Shown: positions 44,191 to 55,743 of the stretch, piece by piece | Layout: the number at the start of each line of letters is the position of its first letter | How positions within the stretch are numbered: position 1 is the first letter of the stretch | Source of the DNA: Hypholoma sublateritium FD-334 SS-4 | Taxonomy: Eukaryota > Basidiomycota > Agaricomycetes > Agaricales > Strophariaceae | Direction: 5' to 3' | DNA length: 64,000 bases | Assembly: GCA_000827495.1 (NCBI GenBank) | Contig: KN817527.1 | Coordinates: 403,203 to 467,202, forward strand | The notes under the pieces: model-generated | What the model was told of the DNA's origin: nothing | The model's database searches: none | Seen by the model: only the letters and a program-made list of their open reading frames with translations | Translations under genes and position numbers: made by a program

Positions 44191-44640
44191 TGTGTATATT
44201 ACGTACGTGATGTAATTCTTCAGGGCAGATAACGTTTCTGCACATCGAGAGCCACTACTCCAGTTCGCGGCGCCGCGCTGTGGGGTCCGGAGGGGATGGA
44301 TGGGGGCACCGTATCTGCGATATGCATCTGGGGCCATTGCACCGTGGCATGCCTGTGCGTGCGGGGGAGAGCTGGAGGCGCTGCTGTAGCTAGTGCACCG
44401 ACTCTGAATGGAATGTGCAGGCGCCGCGGCACATTTGCACATCCAGAGCCGCTGCTCTGATAGGCGTGGGGCCAGCGCACCGGCTCCCCGTGCGCACATT
44501 GCCGCCCGTGTAAGCTCTCCCCCAATTCGAACAATGCATTGACTCGCGGGAGCGCTCCATCGCGCCGCTCGGAGACTCGAATGTACACTCAGCAAAGCGC
44601 CCATACCTACACATAGCTGTTCCATTCAAAATATATTCGA
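44191..44640. repeat. Dispersed repeat R, copy 3
   Basis: 44230-44470 carries the same blocks as 29.1-29.34 kb, including GGGGCACCGTATCTGCGATA and TGCACATCCAGAGCCGCTGC. Minus-strand open frames across it have no counterpart in the other copies. Confidence 0.5.
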
Positions 44641-44699
44641 GACCGCCTGGAATAGCTTAAGTAGAACGCACAGAACGCGCATGCCGGATCGCTGGTAGT

Positions 44700-45870
44700 C
44701 CACTTGGCAATCGCCGCCCAGTGACGCGTCGATCCCTATGGCATTCCCATCTCGAGCGAACGCGCCGCGCATTCTATACACTCGCGCAACACCATCGCGC
44801 CGCCTTCGCTCGAGTGCGCATGCTATCCGCTCGGCGACACGTGTCCGCACGCGCACCTCCGGCGCCCACAGACCCGTTTCGCCCCGCCCCTGCGCCACCA
44901 ACCGCGCGCAGCACCTGGGCTTGTTCCGCTGTTTCCCACCCTATACGAGGCGCACGCCAAGTGCTATAAACGCCATGTCTACGTATACGTGCACTATCTG
45001 GGCCTCGGACGGTCGGGGCAATCGGGCGCACAGAAGGGACAGCATGCGTCGTGCTGTGCGTCGACGAGCGCGGTCGCGCACGAGGGCTTCGCCATGTATC
45101 AGAGCGCTGGGCGCGCCCGCGCGGGAGGGGGGGGGGCACGGTGCGGCGAGGCGATGTTGAGAGACATGCACAATGAGAGGGGGCACGTACACCCGCGGGC
45201 CCACGAGCAGGGCGCCGAGCCCCGCAGCGTCACGCGTCAAATGCGGCACGACTGCAGGCATCCAAGTGCCTCCAGCACCCTTATGGGCGCAGCGATCTGC
45301 ATACCCCCCACATGAGCACAGGAACTAGCCTCGCCCGCCCTACTCACAACGAACGTCTCCCTCTCCCCCATCCACTCACCACCCATTTGCGCAGAACGCC
45401 GCGGCGCCCGAGACGAGGAAAAACGTCGCGCACCCCAGTGCGGCGAGCAGCGCGAGGAATAGAATGCCGGACTTGGGGTGGTATATCGAGGAGGGCGCCG
45501 TGCTGCGCCATGAACAGCGCGAGGGTGTCGAGGAAGTGGACAATGTGCGCGTGTAGTGCCGATGAGGAGCAGCAGCAGCTGCGGCGGCGGCGGGTGACGA
45601 GGTGGGCGCATCGTAGATCGGAACGGGTGCGAAGTGCTGGTCTAGAAGCGTCGTTCCCTCGTCGGCGGCGAGCATGGCGACGGGAAGAGGTGCTCGATTT
45701 ATGGGACAGCACGACACATGGCCATCGTTGAAGCACTGGACTTCGTGAGCATGTCCATATCCCCTCCAAATGGCTGGAATCCCCGTTGTCGTTGTTCAAT
45801 GGACGGGCGTCGCGTCGTCGACGGGTAAATATGACGACCTAGCCGATCGGCATTACCCGTCGGCCATCAC
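44700..45870 (-). pseudogene. Relic of the multi-pass membrane protein gene
   Basis: Pieces on the minus strand, 5' to 3': ADEGTTLLDQHFAPVPIYDA (45.65 kb), YHPKSGILFLALLAALGC then FFLVSGAAAFCANGW (45.4-45.5 kb), LGALLVGPRVYVPPLIVHVS (45.2 kb) and VYVDMAFIALGVRL (44.97 kb). The fragments are hydrophobic, well separated and in different frames. A G-rich run at 45123-45136 and several frame breaks argue for decay, though an intron-rich gene cannot be fully excluded. Confidence 0.45.
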
Positions 45871-45984
45871 TGCATTGCCACATCCTCCGCTGCACGCTGT
45901 GGCAGCGCGCCCGACGCTGCCCATTCTCGGCGCGCTGCACGCTTCCACTGAAATATGCTCGGCGGCGGACGCGGTGCCCGACAA

Positions 45985-46025
45985 AACCACGCACACGCAC
46001 ACGCACACTCACGCGCACAGGCACA
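45985..46025. repeat. (CA)n-like microsatellite
   Basis: CACGCACACGCACACGCACA followed by CTCACGCGCACAGGCAC. Confidence 0.8.
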
Positions 46026-46196
46026 AGAACATAACTCAGAGTATGATGATTAATTAATTCAGTGTACGGGGCGTATACACGACAAAAAAACTGTGTCGCA
46101 TTACATAGGGGACATGATTACCTCGGTGGAGAGATACGACAGAAGGAGGTGCGCCGTGGACTCGACGCGAACAAGGAGTTGTCGCAACTAGTTCGG

Positions 46197-48213
46197 CTAA
46201 TTGTCGACTTTTCTCTTTCTGCGAGCGTGATCGTCACGTGCTAACACAGTCTACCAAAAAATCGGGTCAGCTCTTTTTACATCCATCCACCTCATCGACA
46301 ACCCATCGATAAAACTTACATGCCGCATCGTCAGCGCCCCATGCTTCTCCATCTTATGCGTCATGAACGCAGGGGCTCCGTCCAATATCGATCGCAGCCC
46401 CTCACCGCCAGTCGCAGTCTCTGGTGGAATAATGAGCCTGAATGCAGGCTTGGTCGTCCTGGCGAGCGCAAGGTCAGTGAGCTGCGCGTAGTCTATGATC
46501 ATTGATTCTGACTTCTGATGAAAGTTACCCAGACGACTCGCGACGTCTTCAGCGGGCGGTGTGGCTGCGATATTGTCCATCGGCCGCGCCGACGGCTCTA
46601 AGCGCACTGGAACACACCGGGTCAGAAAACGGGCGACGCTGCAACAAGTTGATCTGGCGTACGTCTCTTCGCCGCCTGCGGTGCGTCCAGTTCATCTGTC
46701 GCCTTCCTTTTTCCATTGCCCCTTTGTGTGAGGGCCGCCGGGGCTCTGGCGGCCCTATCGTCTCTGCCGCGGGATCATTAGTATTCCGTTCTGTCAGGAG
46801 GGGATTGCCTAGCAATTACCTTTGGCCATGCTGTGCATGCCCTATGTCCAGCATAGCCGCAGCTACACTGGAACCCGTCGAGGGACCAGCTCCGGTGTCA
46901 TGGTCAGATGTGTATGTATATGGTTCAATTCCCTCTTCGCAGAAGGAATTGACGACCCAAGCAGACTGCTCATTGCAAATCTGTTGGGGATTGGCTGGAG
47001 CTTCATGAGCTCACTGTAACGGATAAATTGGTTCACTCACTGTGGTTCTGCGTATTTGTATTTTCCGCAGGGACTACCTCGACCGCGCCGACATCCTGGC
47101 CAGCGAACGTGGACTCAGGTGCTGAAACTTCCGTGAGTCACTATTTTCCAATGTGAAGACAGCAACAGACGTACCATGCATGTCGTGCGTGCCGCTGACA
47201 ACCAGGTCCCCCTCACCGAACGAGGAATCCCCCAATGCCCCGCTTAAGCAGCTGCCGAATGCTGTACTTGGAGGGCTGTCGTAGACGCTGGTCGTGTACG
47301 ATGGGCCATCGCCAGCATAAACGTATCGGCTACTTGGATAATCAGGATACACCGCGTATGTCGAGATCACGTCGCAGTCGGGTTCAAAGGCTCCCAGCGC
47401 AGCGATTGGGGAGGCGCCTGACCATTCTGAAGTGCCTGAGGAGTCGTAGTCGTACGACGCGGGATCGGTTCCAAGGGTGGGTACATCATTGACATCGGGT
47501 GCTGGAAGACAAAGTGTACTGAGATCGTGGTAGGAGTCAAGGTCATTGGCAGCGGGGAAGCTGGGTGAAGTGATGGACGCGACCGATGAGCAGGGCGAAC
47601 CGTAGCCATATGGCGTGAGGGCGCTCCCGTACACTGTCCTGGCGATGTTGGGCACGGTGTCAAAGGGTGCGTAGTCCGGTATTTGGGGCGGCTCTGCGAT
47701 GAAGGGGTAACTGTTGTCGTTGAAGGTGTCGTCTAACGGTGAACAGTTCTGCAGTTGGGGAAATCCAGTAATGAAAGGGTAGCAAGTGTCGTCCAGGAAT
47801 AAGTTCTCCGGCGTTTGGGGCGATTCTGTAATGAAAAGATCATTATCTTGCTATTTCGTGAAATACGCAATACTAACCTTCATTTCCTCCTGCAGTGTCA
47901 TCAGTCCTAGGCATGTAGACGGTGTTCTGTTCGGTCCCGATTGACGGACGGTTGGTTGCCGTCATATCCTCATACAAAACGTCTTCTGTGAAGACGGTCG
48001 CAATATCCATGGTTGGTAGTATCTGACCCGGGAATAAATCTATCGGAAAAGGGCCGATAATTAGCTCAGGTTTGTCATTGCTGACTGATAGCTCAAGGAT
48101 GCGACCAACTGACCTTTGTGGAGTGGCAGCGCGGCCCACTGGCTCGCCAGAGGAGAAATTATTGGCGGAGGATGCCACTGAAATTGGCCCTGGTAGTCGA
48201 AGTAGTAAGCCAT
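46197..48213 (-). CDS. Putative nuclear protein with Ser/Pro/Tyr-rich centre (intact copy)
   Basis: Minus-strand multi-exon gene, probable start MAYYFDYQGQFQ at 48213. Readable exons: an acidic exon ending TDDTAGGNE (about 48000-47877); a 651-nt exon 47825-47175 (SPQTPENLFLDDTCYPF, then DTVPNIARTVYGSALTPYG, ending near DMHG); a short exon near 47125-47036 (SAPESTFAGQDVGAVEVV, TNTQNH); a basic exon (GKRKATDELDAPQAAK) ending at 46663; 46606 down to about 46530 (LEPSARPMDNIAATPPAED); an exon ending 46320 (LTDLALARTTKPAFRLIIPP, HGALTMRH); and 46250-46197 (TVLARDDHARRKRKVDN, stop). The KRK and RRKRK clusters look like nuclear import signals and the centre resembles activation-type low-complexity sequence. 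I recognise no DNA-binding domain. Boundaries of the first exons are tentative. Confidence 0.5.
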
Positions 48214-48949
48214 GGATCCTAGACAGATAGGCTTATGGCGGAGAGAGTGATGGTGGGTGGGTGCGAAATAGTCTTGACGTGGTGGACTACCCATCGACTT
48301 ATAAGAGCAGCACGAAAACCGCGCGGTCTTGTTTCGGTGAACACGAGGATGAGGCCCACTTTGTAAATGCTCCCGCTCTCGAAAAATGACTCGTCGAGTA
48401 TCTGGTTAGGGTTACCGTTCCCTTGTACTCTTGCTGCATTCCTATGTGTGCCCGCCGTACCAGATGCTCAACAAGTTAGGAAATGGGTCTCGCGAATGTA
48501 TTCCCGTTCATATGCTCTCCGGCGCAACTCGATGGCCACTCTCTGCTTAGGTTTGATTCATGTCCGAATAAAACAATGGGCGGCAGTTGGTCGTTCTAAA
48601 AGTTCTCACCACTCCGCCTGGGGGAGTTCGAAATTCCGAGTACATGTGTGCCATCTGTCAACGTCGATCAAAATTCTGGAGAACCCTGCGGAGATCCCAG
48701 TATTTCGACGGACATAAGTATGTGGATTACAATGGATTCGTGCTATACATGTGCCACTTTGAGATATTTGGGTCTGCGTATCCGGAGATCGAGGCTGGCA
48801 TGGCCTCTGTATCCCAGCGTGATCATACGATGAGATCAGTTGTGCCGTGTCTGTGTACCACTCATGCTTAAGGCTACGGCTTCAGTAAGACCAGCACGTC
48901 CAGACTAACAGCTCGCACGAGCGCTTGAACAGGTTATCTAACGTGTAAC
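48214..48949. repeat. Duplicated segment, paralogous to about 25.75-26.3 kb
   Basis: Upstream region of the nuclear-protein gene. Shared blocks include CTCGAAAAATGACT (48382 and 25898) and AAAACAATGGGCGGCA. Short conserved minus-strand peptide NPNQILDESFFESGS (against NANQIFNKSFFESGG) suggests an additional exon or small gene, not resolved. Confidence 0.45.
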
Positions 48950-49750
48950 TTACGTATGACCGAACTGACGGCATCGACAGTTGCTCGCAAAAGTATAGTC
49001 CAAAATAGTCACCCTCTCGCAGATGGTCACGTTCAAGTTTATAACCTCATTTTGTTTGGCAGATATTTCAGCCACTGTACGGGCTAAATTTATAATTACA
49101 CAATGGTGCGGGTCTTTTTCATGTTCTTGAATCCAAGTAGCTTCCTCTCCATCAGAACTAAAAGCAATTGACCCTGAAAGTAGCATGTGCAGGAACTCCC
49201 TCATCGAGCTATATTCGTGCGGCGGGTTCATGTGTCCCAGAGATCTCTGAGATACTCAGCACGGGAGAAAAGTACAGGGGAAAGGAGGGCGTGACTCGGA
49301 TATGCGGTACCAAACGTTGCCTATTTTCGCCCATGAGTCCCAGGGCGCTCCCCCCACGCATGAGCAACTCATGCGTCTCGTTAGTGATCGCCAATGCAGA
49401 GAAACCGATGCGCTTGGGACCTCTGAGCAAGGTGAAAGCACAGCGCTCTCCGTATACTTTTCGACTTATTTTCTGCGCTTGACGCCGCTGTGTCCAACAT
49501 GCGCACCAAGATCGAGGATCTACCATCCAGCTGCCCATAGCGGCGCCCGTTCAAACTTCTAAAAGTAGGCATAGAAGTCGTACGTGCAGGGGCAGTGCGC
49601 TCGCGTTCTCGCTTCCGGCGCATCCTCGCGGCCCACGATAGACATAGAAGGGATGTTTGGTGTCTCAGGACAGCTGGATAGTCTCGATGCGTGAGCGTGA
49701 GGCGCCGTTTGAAGCGGTATATGCAGGTGCCGCTACCTTCTTTCAAATAT
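48950..49750 (-). CDS. Possible unknown multi-exon gene
   Basis: Minus-strand frames with protein-like composition: GRSSILVRMLDTAASSAENK (near 49500), RIGFSALAITNETHELLMRG (near 49400), LVPHIRVTPSFPLYFSPVLS (near 49290) and REFLHMLLSGSIAFSSDGEE (near 49180), ending CRCRQFGHT at 48950. Frames differ between pieces, so introns or frameshifts must be assumed. Only the last piece has a decayed counterpart (26.3-26.6 kb). No family recognised. Confidence 0.25.
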
Positions 49751-50448
49751 TTCTCCGGGTCTTAGGTGCTCAGATGAGCGGTGACATCGGGGTACTCACA
49801 GTCAGCGCAACATCGCCCGGCTATACCTCCGCTCCGTGCCACTCGTCAAGTCTGAACTACACCTCCCATGCGTTCTGTCAGTGTCAAAATGAGAGCAGGA
49901 ATAGACATATTACCAAGATCAGTATGTGCGTCGTTGAAAACAGCCGTGAAACTACGTTCTCGGTCAACTATCGCTGGCTGATGGGCGCTCGGAATGATAG
50001 CAAGTAAAAACTATGATTTCCGAGCGATATCCAATGAAAATCCAACAAGCTAAAAATAGCGGATATTTTAAGGAAATGCTTGGCGAGGGTGGTGTTTAAG
50101 CTCATTCACCGTAAGGACGCCAATAAAGGAGGGGCAAAGGTGCGCCAGAGCAACTAATATCAGGGATTTAAAGTAGGATTAGTCTTCTACCTTGGACACT
50201 GAGAACCGTAGACTTTTGAATAGCGGAACACTCTTATTGCCGTGGTTGCAGATTTTCATTTCCTTCGGCGCTGTCGCCTCAAATTGGCCGGCAAATATAA
50301 CGAGGAAGATGTGCAGCGGCAGTGCACGATACAATGATACATCAATATATCACATAGGGCGCGGTATACTGATACATCTTCCATGGTATTGTCGTTATAT
50401 AAATCAATCAAGTAGAGTGAAGTGGATAGCTCACTTCTGCCGCCCATA
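49751..50448. other. Intergenic, shared with 21.9-22.4 kb
   Basis: Upstream flank of the second DUF6534 copy; 49785-49900 and 50210-50440 resemble 21920-22040 and 22160-22400. No gene. Confidence 0.45.
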
Positions 50449-52110
50449 ATGTCGACAGGTCCCGACATGTTGCTACCGCACATTGACATCACAAGCACCT
50501 TTGGTATGCATTATTCAAACATTTTCCCGGCAGTGACGCTCATTGACAAAATCTATGGTGTAGGCACCACACTTATTGGATCGTCCATTGCCATGATGTC
50601 AGTGTTCAATGTCCTCGTTTTGGGATGTTCCTTACTTTATATAGGTTGTACGGTTTAACTACCCTGCAGGTACGCGTACTATATCCTTGTCACTCCGCAC
50701 ATGCACTTATCTGGCTATTTCTCGTAAATAGACATATCTATATTACACCAACTGTCTAGAGGACCCAAGGTCAACAAAAGCTTTTGTCCGTATCGCTCAT
50801 GATACATTCCGCTCTTGTCACTCATTGCTCCCAAATCGTTGTCAGGTTGCTATTATATGGTAATGTTCCCTGCACTAGAGCATTTGAGAGTTTTATTGAT
50901 ATAGGATGTACATATGTACATAGGGTTCTGGATAGTCTGCACTCTGCTTTCAGTGCGTGATACGGAACATCTCAGCTGGAAACGATTCTCATGCATTGGA
51001 AATCAGTGGTTTACAGCGTTTACTTCTATTTGGTACGTAAGGCATAAATAAATGCTACACCGCGCCAGAATGCTTGAGGAATATATAGGTTTTAAGTTAC
51101 TTCAATCCGGCCTCACTTGCGGTTGGTCACTGGTGAGTGTAGCAGCTCTCCACAGAACTGACACTCAAGCCTGTCATGATCCACAAGGTCATTGAATGTA
51201 TGTCGCCTGCTGCTATAAACAAAAAATACGTGACTCACTCGCACAAATTTCTATTGAGCTCTCCATTGCGTTTAATACAGTCATCTCGTGTATTGTTCAA
51301 ATGTTCGTCATTTTGCATCACCTTTTGGTTGTCTCCTGAATAAAACCCTCGTTGACCCAGTTTTTTTCTCATACGGATACACCAATGTCTACCATTTTAC
51401 TTTCGTCCGTGCTACCCAGTTAAGTGATTAATATGGCAGTTTGCTCGAAACAGTATAGGGGCTGGGTAACATGCCTTATTGTAAGTCTGAAAAAGATCGT
51501 AGGAATGTCAATTAAAGCAGTCTGTTTACTCCCAGGGACTTGTTGTCTTAGCACATTTCGCATTCGGAGTTGGTAAGAGGTCCATCCTTAACAAGTGAAC
51601 GCCTTCTTAATTGATCTATCGTCTCGGAAACTGCTATCTTCATGTGAGCATTTGCATATTTCATCTCATTACGTCTATATCCCTCAACCCGATCAGGTTC
51701 ATCAAGAAAGATCTAGCCCAACTACCAGAACTCAAAGTATAGCTCAGTTCGCTTTGACCTGGAATCTCAAGTTCATACTAATAGATGCGTCATAGCTTAT
51801 CGCGGCAGTACTATTCGCGATATCTGCCGTTTTATCTGACATTATGATTGCTGGAGCACTATGCTACCTTTTACATGGCAGTCGGTCCGAGGTATTTAGT
51901 AAGGGGTATGAATTATTATGTCCGTGTTCCCACCGAGCACCCAAATGAGCGAGTGTATCTAGAGCAAATAGTATAATCTCCATCTTGATCATCTATGCTG
52001 TTAACCGGTGCCTTCTGACTTCGTGAGTGTTCCAGTCGCTGGTATTGCTTACAATATCACCACTCAATGCACTCATATCCAGGGTGGTGGCGGTGGTTGA
52101 GCTAACTGTG
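50449..52110 (+). pseudogene. DUF6534-type membrane protein gene, 3'-truncated copy
   Basis: Eighteen of the 20 exons are found at the expected places: 50449-50503, 50564-50597, 50645-50669, 50732-50785, 50846-50859, 50924-50952, 51007-51032, 51089-51132, 51188-51197, 51259-51302, 51361-51386, 51440-51480, 51536-51572, (51628-51643), 51697-51736, 51796-51905, 51963-52022, 52083-52110. The 16-nt microexon at 51628 is preceded by GG instead of AG, so it cannot be spliced normally. The last two exons (ending LYANSLLATLN in the other copies) are missing; the sequence after about 52150 belongs to a different relic. The remaining exons keep open frames (e.g. MSTGPDMLLPHIDITSTF), so the loss is recent. 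Confidence 0.75.
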
Positions 52111-52179
52111 GTGGGTACATATCTCGTCATCTCTTTGTGTCAGGGCTGATATAGGGTGGAGATGGACATAGTAGACACA

Positions 52180-52860
52180 GGGGCGCGCGGCGGGGGCCGA
52201 TGGTAACGGGGTTTCAGAGTAGGCGTATCTCATCAAGGTGACCTCGAAATGCGCAGTCAATGCGCGCCTTGCGCGCTACACACTCCGCGAAAACGGGACC
52301 ACCGCGTCTCCCAGTTTCGGTGCCACCCAGTGCTACACGAGGTGCACGCCCAGCGCGATAAACATCATGTACACGTACACGAGCACCATCGCGTGCAGCG
52401 GGCCCATGTACCCCAGGGCACTCTGACCGACTTGGAATGGGCGAAGAGCGCAGGGAAAGGGAGGGCGGCGAGAGAAGTGGCGAACGTGATCCAGATGACG
52501 AAGAATATGAGCGGGGAGCCGTACAGAGGCGGGGGAGGGGGGCAGAGCGGGCGAGACTCTCCGGCCTAGTGCGGCTCCAGAGGGCGGGCCAGCGTGCATG
52601 TGCGACGCCGAGCACGGAGGGAGAGGTGGTGATCGGTGTCGAGAAGCGGGAAGGGAGTAGCGTCGACATGGGTGAGGACGTACGTCGCGGGTGACCGGTG
52701 AGCCGGCACTTGGGTGGCCGAGGGCCGCGAAGGCGGGGGGTTATAGCGGTGCCGTGCGTTGACGAGGATCTCGCAAAGTACGAGCGCGAAGAACACACGC
52801 GCGCGAAACGTTGATGTGACGTCCCACGATAGAGACAAACACGCAGCATGTTGAGAGGTG
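52180..52860 (-). pseudogene. Relic of the multi-pass membrane protein gene, fused to the DUF6534 break
   Basis: Minus strand reads ARVFFALVLCEILVNARHRY (near 52780), then pieces around 52.5 kb (RLPAHILRHLDH), then YMGPLHAMVLVYVYMMFIAL (near 52380), matching VYVDMAFIALGV at 44.97 kb. It directly abuts the truncation point of the DUF6534 copy. Confidence 0.45.
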
Positions 52861-54008
52861 GTAGGTCGATATTGAATCAGTGCCTGTATCTGAAGAGTGG
52901 CAGCATTTCATCTATGTAGCCCGGACAAATCAACGAAAGCAAAGAGGAAAAGGTTAGGTGCGCACACACCTAAAGTGTAACTGTATCTCGTATCTGTCAC
53001 CTCCACCTCTCCGCCCGCCCAGTGAACATTCATATCTAGGGACTCGATGGGCACCTATCGACGCCGTGACCATTGCGCAGGAGTTATACCAGATTAAGAG
53101 CTGATAAGATCACGGCGCCGAGAGAGAAGTAAATAGCAGGAATATCGGCTGAGACAGGAAAAAGACCACGGATGATTTTTCTCTATTTGCCCAAGAAACA
53201 CCGAGTGGATCAGGCAAAAAAAGGTGTGGGGTGCGTCCCGATGTTACTAGATGCTAGATGGGAGCCGAAATTGAAACGCTGACAGTGGAGATCATATTCC
53301 AGAAAAGAGGCGGGTCGAGGGTTGGAACGTTGGAACGTTGTATCAAGGTTCGAAGTTCGAACCGTCATCAATTTCAACGAACGAACATATTCGCGTCACG
53401 TGCAACCCGTGCACGACGTGTTGTCGAGCGCGTTCTTGGCAAGTTCTCAGTTACAAGTCGAGTAGGCTTTGAGAGGCTAAGCAGAGCTAGTCATTTTAGA
53501 TTGTTCAATATTTCCCCTTGGAAATCAACGATGCATGGTACAATCTCTCTAACGTCGCGATCAAGTCGCGACACAGTGTTTCCCCAGAGCGGCTGCAGGT
53601 AAGTGTCCGCGTCCTGACTCCTGAGCGGAGTAAAACGGCGCGTGGGATGCACAGAGAAAAAACGGCGGCTTAACGTTGAAATCCGAATCTGTACTTACGT
53701 TGAGCAACAGTGATATACTTGAGCGACATGACGAGAAGTTGGCACCTATTTTGAGAAAGAAATCGTGTATATTATCAATACAATACTGCTTCAGAAGCAT
53801 CTAAGCGATCATGTATGAGGTTCTGAATGTATTCCCATTTGCAGTTACTCGAACGAGAACTTTCGTACAATGCCTTAAAATGAAATGCCTTCTGACCCTG
53901 AAGATGAGTACGTGACGGTGTGAGGGGTCTTAACTTAGGAATGGCGTGTATTTTAACGCTTACACCCTTCTATTCTGCACTCACGCACCATCGATATCGA
54001 TTAACACC
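52861..54008. other. Intergenic
   Basis: No gene supported. 53347-53363 is a perfect 8-bp-arm inverted repeat (GGTTCGAA G TTCGAACC). Short frames on both strands near 53.3-53.8 kb are unassigned. Confidence 0.35.
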
Positions 54009-55463
54009 ATGGAGATCCTCTCGAAAACGGTTTCCCCAGTCCATCAACTCAATGACGACATTTTTCTGTATATATTCAATATGAACACCGACATGTTCGA
54101 GGAGGATGGAGCGGCTCTCATAACCTCTTTCGCCACTTCGCAGGTGTGCCGCGGCTGGCGCGAGCTTATGCTTGAATCCCCAAAGCTGTGGGGAAAGCTC
54201 CTAGATTTTGATGTAATCGGTCAACGCAAAGTAGAAGCACCTTGGGTGGACGAGCTCTTACGAAGGAGCGGCAGCAGATCAGCTCTATGGATCAAAGCTC
54301 AGCGGGCTCTTGGCGTCGATGATTCTCCGCGGACAGAATTGCAGGACCTTTTCCTCAAAGTTCTAGCTGAAAACTGGCATCGCACTCAGCTGCTGTCCGT
54401 CAATTTGCGCTGGTCCAAATTCGACCTCCGCCGCGCTTTTTGCAACACCATATCACTCCCCGCACCAGAGCTCGCATCCTTCGATTTCACGGCCGGAATA
54501 AGCGCGGAGGATATACCATACCAACCCATTCCAGGTGAATTCGAGTACCCTCTATTTAAGAACGACGCTCCATGCTTGCGCACATTCAAGGCCACACTCC
54601 ATAAATTCGACCTTCGAGCGCCCTGGGTTCATCATCTTTCTGACATGTATATCGGTCACTCTTTCCCGCTCTCTATTGTCCTCGATGCGCTTGCCACCAC
54701 AGACAACCTCCACCATTTAGACATCACCGATGTGTCAGTCCACCAGGATGACATCCAGCACTTGCGACGCATTAGTCTCCCAAGACTCAGCAGACTGAAG
54801 CTCTCCGTCGATGCCATTACGTGTGTGGCGTTCTTGGACCACGTTCAGACACCACCCGACTGTACGTTAACTTACAACGCTTCCAATAGATTCTCAGCGG
54901 CCGAGGTGGCTGAAGATGTGTTTGCGCCCCTGATTCGCAGGCTCGCCAAGTTTGCGCGGCGGTACTTCAAGGCTGTTCCCCCCATACACATGGCGCTACA
55001 CCGCAAACCCGGCATCCTATGTTTCTCGGATATGCAGCCTACAATCTCCTTCGGATTCATTGCCCTCCTTCAACGCACGGACGGGCTGGAGTTCCCCGTG
55101 AACGTCGTCAACACGTTCTTTTCCGGGTTTTCGCGGCTTCGATTTCCCCAGGCCACGCACATATGGCTCGAGCTTTCGGTCGAGACCCCAGCCGAGCTGT
55201 GGCGGCCATTTCTGCGGCGTTTCCCATCGGCCGAGGTTATGCTAATAAGTATTCGCCACATAGACTATTTCACCGTCTTTGCGACAATACTTGTGCAGAC
55301 GCCGGAGGTGCTTCCTTCCCTGAAGACCATCAAGCTCAGACCCGGAGATCAGTTTAATCCCATTCGCCCAAATCTCCATGATTTGAGTGTCATTGCTTTA
55401 TTTCAAGCGGCGCGCATTGTAATGACCAGGCGTCCAGTTCAAGTTATGCGCGTCAATCAATAA
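54009..55463 (+). CDS. F-box-like domain protein, intronless
   Basis: 484 residues in one exon. F-box proteins link substrates to SCF ubiquitin ligases through Skp1. The N-terminal motif fits an F-box-like domain: LNDDIFLYIFNMNTDMF, then SQVCRGWRELMLESPKLWGK (residues about 13-65). The rest resembles the leucine-rich C-terminal part of the large mushroom F-box families, with repeats such as LHHLDITDVSVHQDDIQHL and LPRLSRLKLSVDAI. An upstream in-frame ATG at 53946 adds a hydrophobic stretch that the neighbour lacks, so 54009 (MEILSKTV) is preferred. Convergent with the related gene at 55744-57276, about 280 nt away. Confidence 0.85.
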   Translation: MEILSKTVSPVHQLNDDIFLYIFNMNTDMFEEDGAALITSFATSQVCRGWRELMLESPKLWGKLLDFDVIGQRKVEAPWVDELLRRSGSRSALWIKAQRALGVDDSPRTELQDLFLKVLAENWHRTQLLSVNLRWSKFDLRRAFCNTISLPAPELASFDFTAGISAEDIPYQPIPGEFEYPLFKNDAPCLRTFKATLHKFDLRAPWVHHLSDMYIGHSFPLSIVLDALATTDNLHHLDITDVSVHQDDIQHLRRISLPRLSRLKLSVDAITCVAFLDHVQTPPDCTLTYNASNRFSAAEVAEDVFAPLIRRLAKFARRYFKAVPPIHMALHRKPGILCFSDMQPTISFGFIALLQRTDGLEFPVNVVNTFFSGFSRLRFPQATHIWLELSVETPAELWRPFLRRFPSAEVMLISIRHIDYFTVFATILVQTPEVLPSLKTIKLRPGDQFNPIRPNLHDLSVIALFQAARIVMTRRPVQVMRVNQ

Positions 55464-55743
55464 GTGAAAATAGAACATGTACTCCAAATGTATTCATTAA
55501 ACAAATCGTGTATTGGAGACATTATTTTACAATTTATGAAGGATGCGTTCGTGCAGCCGCCGACCCGCCACACCGCTGAACTTCTATGTAATTTTCATGG
55601 ACGTATAGCGAGATGGCATCGCTTCCGACTATGAATCAGACCTCTGCTACACACTCTCTCCTTTGATTTTTACAGATACTTTCCGAAATATGCTCAATGG
55701 TCCAAAGTACCCATTCCAAATAGGTTAGAAACGTAAATGTTGA
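55464..55743. other. Convergent 3' region of the two F-box genes
   Basis: 280 nt shared by two gene ends; A/T-rich, no other feature. Confidence 0.5.

Noticed and set aside
46197..49231. HMG-box or mating-type gene
   Set aside because: The domain layout (basic parts plus Ser/Pro/Tyr-rich centre) and peptides such as NPNQILDESFFESG prompted the idea, but no HMG-box core could be read in any frame.
50449..52110. Nonsense codon (TAA near 51420) in the second DUF6534 copy
   Set aside because: Comparison of the three copies showed that this stretch is intronic; the real acceptor is 18-20 nt further on (GGCAG/TTTGC), so this is not a lesion.
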